Of a stretch of DNA of 64,000 nt, positions 43,173 to 55,356 are shown piece after piece. The DNA is taken from the NCBI RefSeq assembly GCF_027579695.1, contig NC_083571.1, forward strand, positions 89,935,888 to 89,999,887, written 5' to 3'. Under the pieces are notes generated by a model. The model had not been told where the DNA came from. It saw only the letters and a list, made by a program, of their open reading frames with translations, and ran no database searches. This stretch comes from Neoarius graeffei (Eukaryota > Chordata > Actinopteri > Siluriformes > Ariidae). The first letter of the stretch is position 1; each line of letters starts with the position of its first letter. The position numbers were made by a program, and so were the translations under genes.

Positions 43173-44627
43173 GGCTACATCCACACGACAACGGCAACGA
43201 GATTTTTAAAAAAAAATATCGCGTCCACATGGGTAACGGATCAGTAAAATATCAGGTACATATGGCAACGCAACGCTTGCCGAAAATGATGCAATACACA
43301 TGCCACACCTCTACGTGCGCTGTAAGACGGTCCCATCGGAGACACCAGAACAAGAGAAGAAGCAAGGACGCATGCGCATAAACCCCTTCTTCTACCCGGC
43401 GTCATAGACATATAAACATAGACGCCGCATTGAGCTGGTGGCCCTGTTGCTGGGATACGTCAGAGTGTCCGCCATATTGGATGTGGCAAATCTTCCCCGT
43501 AAGCCAATGCAAGTAAATGGACTGAACTTCATAAAGCCCCTTTCTACAATAATATTTAACTCGATGCCTTTTATTCACACATTAAGACACACATGTAGTA
43601 TATATTTGGGAAACAAACAGGCATCAAAACAACACATAACTTTTAATGTGATGGTTATAAATGGTGTGCGAAATACCTGTCAATATTCCGTGGGAGGTGT
43701 GACCTAAATTTTTTTTTTTATTATTCCGCTGCTACTATGGTAGGCTACTAATGATATCTACACATCAAGGCATGTTTTGGAGCTCAGCGGGGATCGTGTA
43801 GAATAATGTGCTGTGCTTACGCTGCTGAAGCCGTGCCGTCTCCGCATCACTTTCATTAAATGCCGTGCAGATAGGCTATAAAATGTCTCTAATAACAATT
43901 TTTGCAATATACAGTGCTATATGGAAAAAATTTCAATTAAACCATATTACAATGTGATTGCTCCATGTGATTGCTTCACAGTCTGACATGCTTCCAATCT
44001 CTTCTGAGTGTGCCATCACCATCTGACAGCTGGTGGTGAAATTGGTTGGGTGGGCTATGAAATAAATTATAAATTTATTTATAAATTATAAATTGTTTGG
44101 AGACAGGTTTCACCGAGCGGCTATTATGCGCGAGACTTCATATTAGCCACAAAGTCAGAAAAATCTGTTCGTAAAATTACGTTATAATGACCAAATACAA
44201 TGAAAAGTATTTTTCCAGTCTCACCTGTGAAAGGTAATCCCATGTGATCTCGTTTGGATGGTAAACCTGTTGGTACAGTTAAACGCAGCACATGAATGAG
44301 GCATCTTTATTCTCCACTTTGCCCCATCCAATATGGCGGCGAGGATGACGTATGATTCTACGTGGAAGGCGGCATCTATGTTTATATGTCTATGCCCGGC
44401 GTGAAGCACTCACAGTCATGTGGTTGTGACGTCATCGTAAACAAATCCGTTCTACTCATCCAGGCGACTTCGCAACGGCGCCGTTGCCAGATCTTTCCAC
44501 TCTGGAACCCGTTCTCAAAAGATTTCATTTTGGGGCACCCAAAACGCCGGTGCCGTGTGGACGCCAGGCCGAAACGATAAACAATTTTATCAAATTCACC
44601 TGAATCCATTGCCGTGTGGACAGGGCC
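43173..44627 (-). mobile_element. THAP-exon DNA transposon (copy B)
   Basis: The ends GGCTACATCCACACGACAACGG and (reverse) GGCCCTGTCCACACGGCAATGG share inverted repeats, with TTA on both sides (43170-43172 and 44628-44630). It is related to copy A at 1-917. Inside, CATAGACATATAAACATAG at about 43405 and its inverse at about 44372-44391 bound an inner 1-kb segment that copy A lacks in part. The THAP exon is on the minus strand. Confidence 0.8.
44225..44304 (-). pseudogene. THAP domain exon 1 in copy B
   Basis: The minus strand starts ATG at 44304 and reads MPHSCAAFNCTNRF, then RSHGITFH, ending in CACAG|GTGAGA. The spacing Met-Pro-x-x-Cys-x4-Cys and the GxTFH block are the THAP hallmark, and first exons of THAP genes end at this point. 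Only this exon is visible. It is intact. The fragment could be a captured host THAP exon or a transposase exon. Confidence 0.7.
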
Positions 44628-44630
44628 TTA

Positions 44631-45438
44631 GTGTAGTGAAAAGCTAATATGAGTGTGTGTGTGTGCATTTTTGAGAGACATGAAGTTTGTGCCTGAGTGT
44701 TCCTCTTTCTAGGCTGATAAGAGGAAATGGGTCAGCATTTTTCATTTGAAATACTTGTATACACAGACAGCTGAGCTGCAGTTAACAACACATCATGCTG
44801 CAATACTCATATACAAATGCACAGAATCACCCAACTGCCACTGTATTAAGTCAGATTCATTCAGCTTTCACACCTTTGTGGTAACATGAATTCAGCATCA
44901 CGGTTCATCTGTTGCTCATCTCAGAATGTGATGACTTTTTGATGAAACAACATTGATTGACCAATATACATATCAGACAGCTGCTAATGAATCTCTCTCT
45001 CATCCCACAGCTGCTTCTATCAACACCTTGACTGAATGGTTTATTCTTTGGCAGATAGCTTGCAATTTGTCACGGCTGCCATTGGACTGCATTCTGCTCC
45101 CATTTTGTTCTTTGGAATTAGTAATGAGCACATGCGAGTGGCCAGTGCTCCTCCTGGTAATGTCTTCTTTTCCTTGGCTATATACTCTCATATGTTTTCA
45201 GCCTGTTTCCCTGGAGAGGTCTTCATAGTGAAACATGTCTACTGTAAAGTCATTGCTGTTTGTAGTCAGCAGTTTGACAGTAGCTTTTGCCTTAACTACT
45301 TAGGGGAATATTGCACCCAAGAGTCACATTTTCATTAAATTTGACAAAGCCAACATACTATCCTTAATCACATTATCACTGCAACCTCTGAACAGTTAGT
45401 GCTGGTAGTGCATTGAAGTTGCTATTTTCACTGTTATT
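44631..45438. other. No gene recognised
   Basis: Short open frames only. The TG-rich patch near 44653-44664 and ordinary AT-rich DNA give no family signal. It may be unique host DNA. Confidence 0.6.
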
Positions 45439-46466
45439 TATTATCCATAATCTATACTGCTTATCCATCAGGGTCACAGGGGATGCTGGAGTCAATCCCA
45501 GCTGATGCTGGGCAAGAGGCAGGGTACACCAATCTATTGCAGGGTGAATACAGACAAACAACATTCACACTCACACCTATGGGCAATTTAGGTGGGGTTT
45601 ACATTAGACCGTATCAGCGGATCATCAGATTAACGTTTTTAAAATGATTAGTGTGCACACAGCAACACCAATACACGATTCGCGTGCACACAGCAACACC
45701 AATACACGGATACGCTCGGCTCCGCAGGCATCCTGCGCTCCAAATCACTCCGCCCTGAACAGCGAGTGCCCTCTGGAGGGTGCGCACTCCGGCCCTGCGC
45801 AGCTCACAGAGCGCGCGAGTGAAGTGCACAAGCAGTGATTCGGGACTGAGCCGCTGTGTGTGTGATCCCAGCGCATATCACTTACCACTTGCAAGTGGAA
45901 GGATGGCAAGCCTAAAGACAATCATAACTACACAATGGGCAGTATTTGCATCAGTATTTGCAGTATTTTCATACTTTTATACTCTTTAATGAAAGGTGAT
46001 ACAAGGCGGAAGTCCGCGCCGTTTTTCAGCAGTTGCGTCACATGACCAATGCCAGCGAATCAGGAAGGTGGATGTCACAGTGACGTTGTCCAATGACGAC
46101 GCCAGCTAGAGCTCAGCACAGCGTATCCACGTATTCTCAATGTTTACACAGCACCGGACCAGACACGATCTAGATTGAATACGTGGACCCTGGCGGATTC
46201 CCGTTTCCCGGCGTTTCCAGGCGTTTTAATGTAAACAGACAGTGCATCCGCGAAGAAAATGAGACAGATACGGTCTAATGTAAACTTGGCCTTAGAGTAG
46301 CCAGTTTACCTAATCCACATGTCTTTGGACTGTGGGAGGAAACTGGAGCACCTGGAGGAAACTCATGCAGACACAAGGCAAACATGCAAACTCCACACGA
46401 GGTTTGAACCCAGAACCTTCTTGTTGTGAGGAAGTAGTGCTAACCACTGCACCATTGTGCCATCCT
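45439..46466 (-). mobile_element. tRNA-derived SINE (minus), split by a MITE
   Basis: The SINE body at 45439-45590 (CAGGGTCACAGGGGATGCTGG ... GGGCAATTTA) continues at 46295-46466 (GAGTAGCCAGTTTACC ... GTTTGAACCCAGAACC ... AACCACTGCACCATTG). The order matches the uninterrupted copy at 42957-43162. The insert is 45591-46291. Confidence 0.9.
45591..46291. mobile_element. Harbinger-like MITE (TTA duplication)
   Basis: The inverted ends share TTTACATTAGACCGTATC, inset 7 bp from each terminus. The TTA is duplicated at 45588-45590 and 46292-46294. The interior is GC-rich at one side (45720-45840) with no transposase motif. The 3-bp TWA duplication points to PIF/Harbinger. Confidence 0.88.
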
Positions 46467-46640
46467 GTTATTTATTAGACAGATTAAAGAATAAAAAAAA
46501 GGTGATTACTTTTTTTAATGCTCTGGTTTTTTTAAGTTAATCATACTATATTTGTTTACATTTTCAACTCTATTTCCCATAGACCTCTTACTAACATTTT
46601 CAAAAACAAGGTTTGCAGGTTTAAAACTATAAAAACTACA

Positions 46641-47607
46641 CAGCAAAATCCGCATACCCAAATTAACACTGTCAGATTTAATTTCAACACTTTTAAAGTG
46701 TCTATATGGGTCCACCCCATGAGTGTTAATTTAACTCTTTTTGCAGTGTTGGTACCTTAACACTAATTTGGTGTCATTTTTCACTCTTTTTGGAGTTAAA
46801 AGTTAACACTTATTAACAACATCCAGTGTTAGTTTTTCTCAACACTGATATGTAGTGTTAGACATTAACTCTCTCAGAGGATCATTTGTTGACTATAAAA
46901 GTGTTAGCCCTATAACACTTAAAAGGTGTAAATACAGCTCTTCCTGGAAATGATTTTCAAATTAAAGTTTGCTGAAATAAAGGTGGACATATTTTGTGTT
47001 TTACAATTAAACATTTATTTTAAACATTTGCACCCCCAAAAAATGAAGTCACATTAAAAAAATTTAACAATATGGAACAATATATGTCCTTTCACTCTCA
47101 TTAGAATATTGCTTCTGAAATGGTCTAAAGTAAGTCAACTGGTCAACAAAAATCAAAGCATGTTCATTACTTTGTTCCTGTATACAGTATGCATGAAAGT
47201 GTTCATCAAAATAAAGTGTATCAACAGTAGAGGCTATTATTAAAGCACGCTGTTCATGTGATATTATGTTACAGATTTTGTTGAATATGCAGCAGTTGGT
47301 GAAGCCCGCATAGATCTTCTGGCTTCAGCCAATCGATGTGTGTCTATGCAGTGGGCGGGGTGACATGAACACTTCAAGTGTAAAACCCAGGATCGGAGTT
47401 GAGAGTTAGAAGTTCAGAGTTAGTATTTATACAATTACACTGACAGGTTTGATTTAGTGAAGCTTTGTTTTTACACCCGATTTTGACACCAACTACTTAT
47501 CAACTGAAGTCAAATATAATGGATTTAACTCTATCAGAGTAAAATTAACTCTACTTTTGCTCAAATTTCACTAACACCCAAAATTTAACACTTCTGAATT
47601 TGCTGTG
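46641..47607. mobile_element. TIR element with repeated AACACT motifs
   Basis: The ends CAGCAAAATC (46641) and GAATTTGCTGTG (47596-47607) are inverted repeats, and both subterminal regions (46660-46940, 47500-47600) are packed with TTAACACT/AGTGTTA motifs. The interior codes for nothing I recognise. A target duplication could not be settled. Confidence 0.6.
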
Positions 47608-47734
47608 CAAACTTGCAAAGATATTACTTGATGTTGTTTACCTACTCAGCTGCTTTATGTAATTAATTCATGGTTCAGTAATTTCATTTTTCAGTTTCCC
47701 CTCTCATGTTTCCATTTCTGCTTTACTATTCTGT

Positions 47735-49000
47735 AGATGGGGCATCATCCTACCCTTCTGGAAGAGAAGGGGTGACCAGCTTGTGTGTAGCAACCACCGA
47801 GGCATCACACTTTTCTCCATTCCTGGCAAACTCTTCACTCACATTCTACTCATCAGAGCACTACCAGCTATCAGAATCAGATGCCGTCCACAAAAAGCCG
47901 GCTTCATGCCCAACTGCTCCACCATTGAGATTTGCATCTTTACATTGCCTTTGCCAAGGATTCATGCCAAGGATTCTGAAGATCCTTGGTGCACAACCTA
48001 AAATCATCACCCTCTTCCAACAGCTGTACAACAATGCTGAGAGTTGCATCCATGTGAATGGTACAACCTGACTGGTTCTCAATCAACAGTGGAGTATGGC
48101 AGGGTTGCGTCGCCTCTCCAGACCTCTTCAACTGCATCATCGACTATCTGATGACAAAGGTCTATGAATGGGTCCCAGGAGTCTCTTTTGGTGAATATGC
48201 TCTGGTGGACCTTGAATATGTGGATGACACTTTCCTCCTTGCTGACACACTGGAGCAGCTCAGAGATGCCTTAAGCATGTTTGACGAAGAGGCCAAAAAA
48301 TTAGGTCTACGTATTAACTGGAACAAGACGGAACTCATGCACATTGGAGATGGCCCTGACCCTCCATCTCTCCATCACAAACACCTCCATTAACTTTGTG
48401 TCAACCTTCAACTATCTCTGTTCCACTATCACAAACACAGGCGGCCTAAAACCGGAGCAGTTATGCAGTCACTTTGGCCACCACTATGGCGGCACCATCA
48501 CATCTCGTTGAGGACCAAACTGCACATCTACAATGCCTCTGTACTGTCAGTCCTCCTATATGGAGCGGATGCCTGGCCATTCAACAACATCTTAGTACCC
48601 AAACTCGATGGATTTGACAATAAAGCCCTACAGAGGATCATGGGCATCAGATGGCAGTAGCATGTGTCCAACTCATTTACGAGAGTGCACCCAACAGCCC
48701 CCTGTTTCCTGCCTAGCGACAGCCCACAGAGTAAGATGGTTTGGCCATGTACTTTGACTCCCTCCTGACCACCCAACATGGGCACTCTTAGACTTTGACC
48801 CACACCAGGCAGGCTGGAGACACCCCGAGGAGCCCCTCACACCCAGTGGCTAGATGTTGTGGCCAAGGACCTGGAAGTCTGCAACATCACCCTGCAAGAA
48901 GCCTGCCAATTGGCAGAGGACTGGCAAAGATGGAGGGTCCTGACTTCTCTGGCTAGCTCTATGTGCAAGAGGACTAATAATAATTTGACAGCCTCCACCG
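47735..49000 (+). pseudogene. LINE fragment (RT with YVDD and C-terminus)
   Basis: The + strand reads NHRGITLFSIPGKLFTHILL, then after slips GVWQGCVASPDLFNC, LEYVDDTFLLADTLEQL, KKLGLRINWNKTELM, and VLLYGADAWPFN, the post-RT part. It ends near 48987 with a TAATAATAA tail. The endonuclease and first RT blocks are absent (5' truncation or cut). There are several stops. I cannot name the clade. Confidence 0.75.
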
Positions 49001-50033
49001 AAACAGCCTCTGGGACATATTAAGAGTGTATGGGATCCCACAGCACATAGTTGAACTCATTAAGACCTTTTATGCCAACTTCTCTTCTAGAGTGGGAAAC
49101 TGTAACCATGCAATTCAGGTTAAGACAGGGGTCAGACAAGAGTGTGTGATGTCAGTGCTTCTCTTCAACATTTCTATTAATTAGGCTATGTACTGGACAA
49201 CTGAAGATCAAGCAAGAGGTATATGATGGACCCTCTTCTCAACATTGGAAGACCTTGATTTTGCTGATGACTTGGCTCTGATCTCCCATACTCACAAACA
49301 TGCAGGAGAAAACATCCCATTTCAGTGACTTTACATAACAAATTGGCCTGAAGATAAACCAAAAGAAATCAGAATTAATGACACTAAACATCCAAAACCC
49401 TTTGCCAATCCAAGTGAATGGAGAAGATCTTTCCACAGCTGATGAGTTTGCTTATCTTGGTAGCACAGTCAGACATGATGGGGGAGCAGGTAATGACATC
49501 AAGAACTGGCTAAATAAGGCTAGGAATGCATTCAAAATGCTCAACAATGTATGGAGGTCCCAGCAATATAGTACCAAGCCTCAACGTTATACCAAAGCTG
49601 TGTCCTCTCCATCCTCCTGTATATCTCAGAATGCTAGAGAATGACAGCAAGCAGCATCAACCAGTTGTCAGACTTCCAGACAAAGAACTTGAAAAGAATC
49701 CTAAGAATATTTTGGCCCAACTCCATATGCAACCAATAACTCCTTACTCAATGCCAACAAGAGAGCATGGACACCATCCTCATGAGAAGGCAGTGGAATT
49801 GGATTGGTTATATATTGAGCAGAGAACAAGACAGCATCCCACAAATAGCCCTGCAGTGGACACCAGAAGGAAAAAGGAAAAGAGGGAGACCCCAAACCAC
49901 CTGGCACCAAACTGTAGAGGAGGAAATGATCATGGACATGACTTGGGGTACTGTCCAGAAGTTGGCCCAAAACAGACTGGAGTGGAGGACCTTTGTTGCT
50001 GCCCTACATGCCAGGAGGCATAATGGGCAGTAA
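49001..50033 (+). pseudogene. Second LINE fragment (RT and C-terminus)
   Basis: It starts in a block equivalent to ILRVYGIPQHIVELIKTFY, with LDFADDLALISH as the catalytic box at about 49255, FAYLGSTVRHDGGAGNDIK, then WIGYILSREQDSIPQIALQWTPEGKRKRGRP and KLAQNRLEWRTFVAAL. The chain ends near 50033. It follows the previous fragment directly but is a different family. It may be the same family as the LINE at 62800-64000, which supplies only the 5' end; the two are not joined here. Confidence 0.75.
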
Positions 50034-50044
50034 TTAAGTACTTA

Positions 50045-51582
50045 CCCCATTTCCAGAAAAATTGGGATATTTTCCAAAATGCAGTAAAAACAAAAAATGT
50101 GATTTGTTAATTCACTGTTTATTTAACTGACAGACTGACAAAGAAAAGGTTTTCAATAGTTTTACTGACCAACTTAATTGTAATTTGTAAATATAAACAA
50201 AGTTAGAATATGATGCCTGCAACACACCTAAAAAAAGTTGGGACCGAGGGATTACTACAATTATATTACATTACCTTTCCTTTTAATAACACTTTAATTG
50301 TATGAGATCTGAGGATACTAATTGTTGCAGTTTTGCAATTGGAATTTTTGTCCATTCTTGCTTGATATAAGACTTCAGTTGCTCAAGAGACCATGGTCAC
50401 TGTTGACTGATTCTCCTCTTCATGATGCGCCATACATTCTCAACAGGAGACAGATCTGGGCTGAAAGTGTGCCAGTCAAGTACAAACAAACAGTCTGTGT
50501 CATTGTAGCCTGTGCAGAATGAGGCTTGTCATTGTCCTGCTGAAATAAGCATAGACTTCCTGGGAAGAGACATTGCCTTGGTGAATATCTCTCTCTAAAA
50601 TCCCAATATATGCCTCCGCATCAGTGATATCTTGACACACACCTCACACGTCCCATCAGCACTGATGCACCCCCATACCATCACAGATGCTGGCTTTTGC
50701 ATCATTCTCTGATAACAAACTGGATGGTTATGTTCACCTTTGGCACTGAGAACTCGACATCTGGTTTTCCTGAAAACAAGCTGAAATGCAGACTCCTCTG
50801 ACCATTGCACATTTTTCTACTGTCTTTCAGTCCATCTGAGATGAGTTCAGGCCTAAAGAAATCAGCAGCGTTTCTGCATAGAATTGATTAATGGCGTCTT
50901 CATTGCATTTTATAGTTTCAAATTGCATTTCTGGATGCAGTGGCGGATTCTTAAGTGACAGTGGTTTTCCAAAGTACTCTTGAGCCCATGTGGCTCTATT
51001 TGTCACATTAGTATGTTGGTTTCTCAGGCAGTGCCACCTGAGGGCTTGAAGGTCACACACATTCAACAGTGGTTTCTGACCTTGTCCTTTACACACAATG
51101 ATGTCTCCGAATTCTATGACTCTTTTCACAATATGTACTGTAGATTTTGAAAGACCTAAAATCTTGCACTGAGAAATGTTCTTTTTGAATTCATGAACAA
51201 TCTCTCACAAATTTTGGCACAAAGGAGTGAGCCACAATCCATCTTTGCTGACAAAAACTGAACTTTTGGTGCATGCTCCTTTTATACCCAATCATTTTAC
51301 CAGTTAACCTGCTTATTGTGGAATCTTTCAAAATGGTGTTGCTTGAATATCCTATCAACTTTTCAGTTTTATTTTGCCTCTGTCCCAACTTTTTTTTGAG
51401 TGTGTTGCAGGTACTAAATTCAAACTTCATTTATATTTACAAAATATAATGCTTGGTCAGTAAAACTATTGAAAATCTTTTCTTTGTACTTTTGTCAGTT
51501 AAATAAAGATTTAAGTGAATTAACAAATTTTTATTGTTTTTATTGCATTTTGGAAAATATCCCAACTGTTGGGGAAATGAGG
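50045..51582 (-). mobile_element. Decayed Tc1-like element
   Basis: Both ends have a repeat of CCCATTTCCAGAAAAATTGGG, the right one degraded (CCCAACTGTTGGGGAAATGAG). The left flank ends TA. Minus-strand pieces at 51129-50827 and 50810-50595 resemble a Tc1-like helix-turn-helix and MQWSEESAFQLVF, with a WGCISADG block. Many stops; the transposase start and DDE triad cannot be assembled. Confidence 0.75.
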
Positions 51583-52648
51583 TTAGTTAGTAAGTAATTT
51601 TCATGAAAATCAACATGTTTCTTTTCTCCAGTCTTATGCTGGCTTCAAATGTGCATATGAATTTAAGTGGATTTAAAATTGGCATGGCATAAATACAAAT
51701 ACACAAAAATTTAGCCTCCTTCTTAGGTATGACTATAATTGACAGTACCATGCCTGGCTAATCACACCTTACTTCAATGAACTTTACTCTGCCAGACAAC
51801 ACTTGGCATATGCAACTAGAAACTACAGTGCCTGAATTGTAAACTGTGTAATATTTATGCAATAATTCAAAGTTGGATATGATTTAGGAAGCACAGAAAT
51901 ATATGTATTTTTGCAATTTAGAAGAAAAAAAAATAAAACTTAGTGCTTCAAAGGAGATCAAAATTTGTCCTAGGCTCACTATCTAGTGTGACACTAGTAG
52001 ATATGCATCTGCTATGGATTGTGGGTAAAATAACTCCACACTGAATGGCTCGATTTAATCATTGCTGAGCTGAGATAAAACCAGTCTCAGAACAGCCTTT
52101 CACCAATGGCTGACCAGTCAGGAAAGCAACCCCTGAGAGATGAGATATGACAAAGAAGAGAAAAAATGCAGAAGGAGGAAAAACACATCAGAAATGATTA
52201 TGAATCCAGTGGGTAGATTTAATATTGATTCCCCCCTCCCCCCCATATCTTCACTTCACTCATAAATAGCAGGGTGAGACAGTGTCTCATCTAGAAGCTC
52301 CAGCTCCCTGTTTACCAACTGCTCCCTGAACAGCAGGCACTATGCGATCAATCATGCTGTGTCGGTTTCAGCTTCTGCAAAATTCGTACAGAAATGTAAG
52401 CAAGGCTCTACTCACTGAGGCAGAGAGTGCTCATCATGTCCCTCAAAGTTGAGGGTGACCTGCTGATGACACTAGGCTGACACAGAACTGTTACTGGTGT
52501 GCTGATGTAAAAATTCAGCTTTGGTAACAATGTGCACAAGTAGATTGTCAGAAAACTTAAGAATGGTTAGGTTTCATAAAGATCCTTAGAAAGGTTCTTT
52601 GTCCTGCTTGGGGCTTTCTCTTTCTATACACACACACTTTTTTATATA
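51583..52648. other. No gene recognised
   Basis: AT-rich DNA with a pyrimidine tract near 52230-52247 and a short CA run near 52628. No coding motif. Confidence 0.6.
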
Positions 52649-53255
52649 CAGGTAGTCGTCGACTTACGACCTATGCAACTTATGACTGATCGACTTTACA
52701 ACCGTCTGGTTATGACTGGCAAGTGTTTTCCAGCTGAGCTAGCTGAGCATACGACAGTTTCTGCCCCAGCTCCTGACAGCGCCCAGCATCCAGCCTCTCA
52801 CCGCGTACAACAGTTTCCGCCCCAGCTCCTGGTTTATGAAACGAGCAAATCCTCCCGCCAGCCCGAGTGCTGCAACAGCTGATGATGACGTAGACGACCC
52901 ACAGCCAAGCACCAATGATGCTAGCGGTCACTAAGTTTTGTATTTTGCAATGTTTTACATTTGTATTTTGGTATGTTTCAAACTAAAATGTTTTCTATTT
53001 TTCACACCTGTATTTCATATTTTTGTTTTGCACATAGTAAACGAATTGTATTGTAGTATGCAGTGTTTGACTTAAACCAAATAATGAGCCAAGGTAATGA
53101 AATAAGAAAATGATAAAATAAGACTTTAAGATGATTACAATATCATTAGACATCACAATATACTTACATTCATTTAACATAGGCTGACTTATGACCAGAT
53201 TGGTTTACGACCGGTCAGTCATAACCAAACGCAGTCGTAAGGTGAAACATACCTG
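52649..53255. mobile_element. Pogo/Tigger-type MITE
   Basis: The ends CAGGTAGTCGTCGACTTACG and CGTAAGGTGAAACATACCTG are inverted repeats and TA flanks both sides (52647-52648 and 53256-53257). No transposase motif, 607 bp. It is likely a non-autonomous relative of pogo-type elements. Confidence 0.85.
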
Positions 53256-53307
53256 TATATATCACACATACATACACAAACACAAATTTTATATATATAT
53301 ATACACA

Positions 53308-54911
53308 CAACCCCGATTCCAAAAAAGTTGGGACAAAGTACAAATTGTAAATAAAAACGGAATGCAATGATGTGGAAGTTTCAAAATTCCATATTTTATT
53401 CAGAATAGAACATAGATGACATATCAAATGTTTAAACTGAGAAAATGTATCATTTAAAGAGAAAAATTAGGTGATTTTAAATTTCATGACAACAACACAT
53501 CTCAAAAAAGTTGGGACAAGGCCATGTTTACCACTGTGAGACATCCCCTTTTCTCTTTACAACAGTCTGTAAATGTCTGGGGACTGAGGAGACAAGTTGC
53601 TCAAGTTTAGGGATAGGAATGTTAACCCATTCTTGTCTAATGTAGGATTCTAGTTGCTCAAATGTCTTAGGTCTTTTTTGTCGTATCTTCCGTTTTATGA
53701 TGCGCCAAATGTTTTCTATGGGTGAAAGATCTGGACTGCAGGCTGGCCAGTTCAGTACCTGGACCCTTCTTCTACACAGCCATGATGCTGTAATTGATGC
53801 AGTATGTGGTTTGGCATTGTCATGTTGGAAAATGCAAGGTTTTCCCTGGAAGAGACGTCATCTGGATGGGAGCATATGTTGCTCTTGAACCTGGATATAC
53901 CTTTCAGCATTGATGGTGTCTTTCCAGATGTGTAAGCTGCCCATGACACATGCACTAATGCAACCCCATAACATCAGAGATGCAGGCTTCTGAACTGAGC
54001 ACTGATAACAACTTGGGTCGTCCTTCTCCTCTTTAGTCCGAATGACATGGCGTCCCCGATTTCCATAAAGAACTTCAAATTTTGATTCATCTGACCACGG
54101 AACAGTTTTCCACTTTGCCACAGTCCATTTTAAATGAGCCTTGGCCCAGAGAAGACGTCTGCGCTCCTGGATCATGTTTAGATACGGCTTCTTCTTTGAA
54201 CTATAGAGTTTTAGCTGGCAACGGCGGATGGCACGGTGAATTGTGTTCACAGATAATGTTCTCTGGAAATATTCCTGAGCCCATTTTGTGATTTCCAATA
54301 CAGAAGCATGCCTGTATGTGATGCAGTGCCATCTAAGGGCCCGAAGATCACAGGCACCCAGTATGGTTTTCCGGCCTTGACCCTTACGCACAGAGATTCT
54401 TCCAGATTCTCTGAATCTTTTGATGATATTATGCACTGTGGATGATGATATGTTCAAACTCTTTGCAATTTTACACTGTCGAATTCCTTTCTGATATTGC
54501 TCCACTATATGTCGGCGCAGAATTAGGGGGATTGGTGATCCTCCTCCCATCTTTACTTCTGAGAGCCGCTGCCACTCCAAGATGCTCTTTTTATACCCAT
54601 TCATGTTAATGACCTATTGCCAATTGACCTAATGAGTTGCAATTTGGTCCTCCAGCTGTTCCTTTTTTGTACCTTCAACTTTTCCAGCCTCTTATTGCCC
54701 CTGTCCCAACTTTTTTGAGATGTGTTGCTGTCATGAAATTTCAAATGTGCCAGTATTTGGCATGAAATTTCAAAATGTCTCACTTTCGACATTTGATATG
54801 TTGTCTATGTTCTATTGTGAATACAATATCAGTTTTTGAGATTTGTAAATTATTGCATTCAGTTTTTATTTACAATTTGTACTTTATCCCAACTTTTTTG
54901 GAATTGGGGTT
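53308..54911 (-). mobile_element. Tc1/mariner-like element, copy 2
   Basis: Same family as 30761-32365. The left end starts CAACCCCGATTCC within a TATATACACA run and the right end GGAATTGGGGTT is followed by (TA)n, so the insertion lies in a TA microsatellite and the exact edges are blurred. Confidence 0.92.
53528..54550 (-). pseudogene. Tc1-like transposase, copy 2, best preserved
   Basis: The start at MGGGSPIPLI (54550) is chosen by comparison with copy 1; an in-frame ATG lies 54 bp upstream. All three catalytic motifs are intact: WSDESKFE, FQHDNAKPH and SPDLSPIENIW. A single in-frame TGA at about 53856-53858 (a CGA-type codon, C-to-T) breaks the reading. The helix-turn-helix and C-terminus VSQW are complete. 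It is one change away from the family's coding length, but stopped. Confidence 0.9.
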
Positions 54912-55341
54912 ATATATATATATATATGTGTGTGTGTATTTTTTTTTATCAATATAAAATGAATCCTGCTGTATATATGGAACTTCTATTTAGTGGCACA
55001 ATTTCTTCCAGTAAATTGTACAAGAGTGTTGGACTTGATTTAATGCTTGTAGATTTTTTACAGTTTCATTTATATGATAGAATGGAAGAAGAATATTGCT
55101 TTTGCTTCGTGAAATTTATGATTATGGGAGAAATTTAATTAATCTTTGTTGACCTGGGATGCTGAAATATATGAAATTATGCAAGCCACTTATTCCATCT
55201 CTATGTCTGTGACACATACAGCAGTTATATTTGTTTTGCCATAATATGGTAATATTGACAGCAAACTTTTTTTTTTTAATTATATTATTTTCTCCCATTG
55301 CTGGAACTATTCAATCTGGGCTTGCATAGAGATATTCATAA
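54912..55341. other. No gene recognised
   Basis: AT-rich DNA with (TA)n and (GT)n tracts near 54910-54938. Confidence 0.6.
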
Positions 55342-55356
55342 CAGTTAGTCACATAT

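Noticed and set aside
45644..45838. Open frame in the Harbinger-like MITE
   Set aside because: Low-complexity repeat of CAACACCAATACACG; no transposase.
53697..54291. Plus-strand frames over Tc1 copy 2
   Set aside because: Antisense of a conserved transposase.
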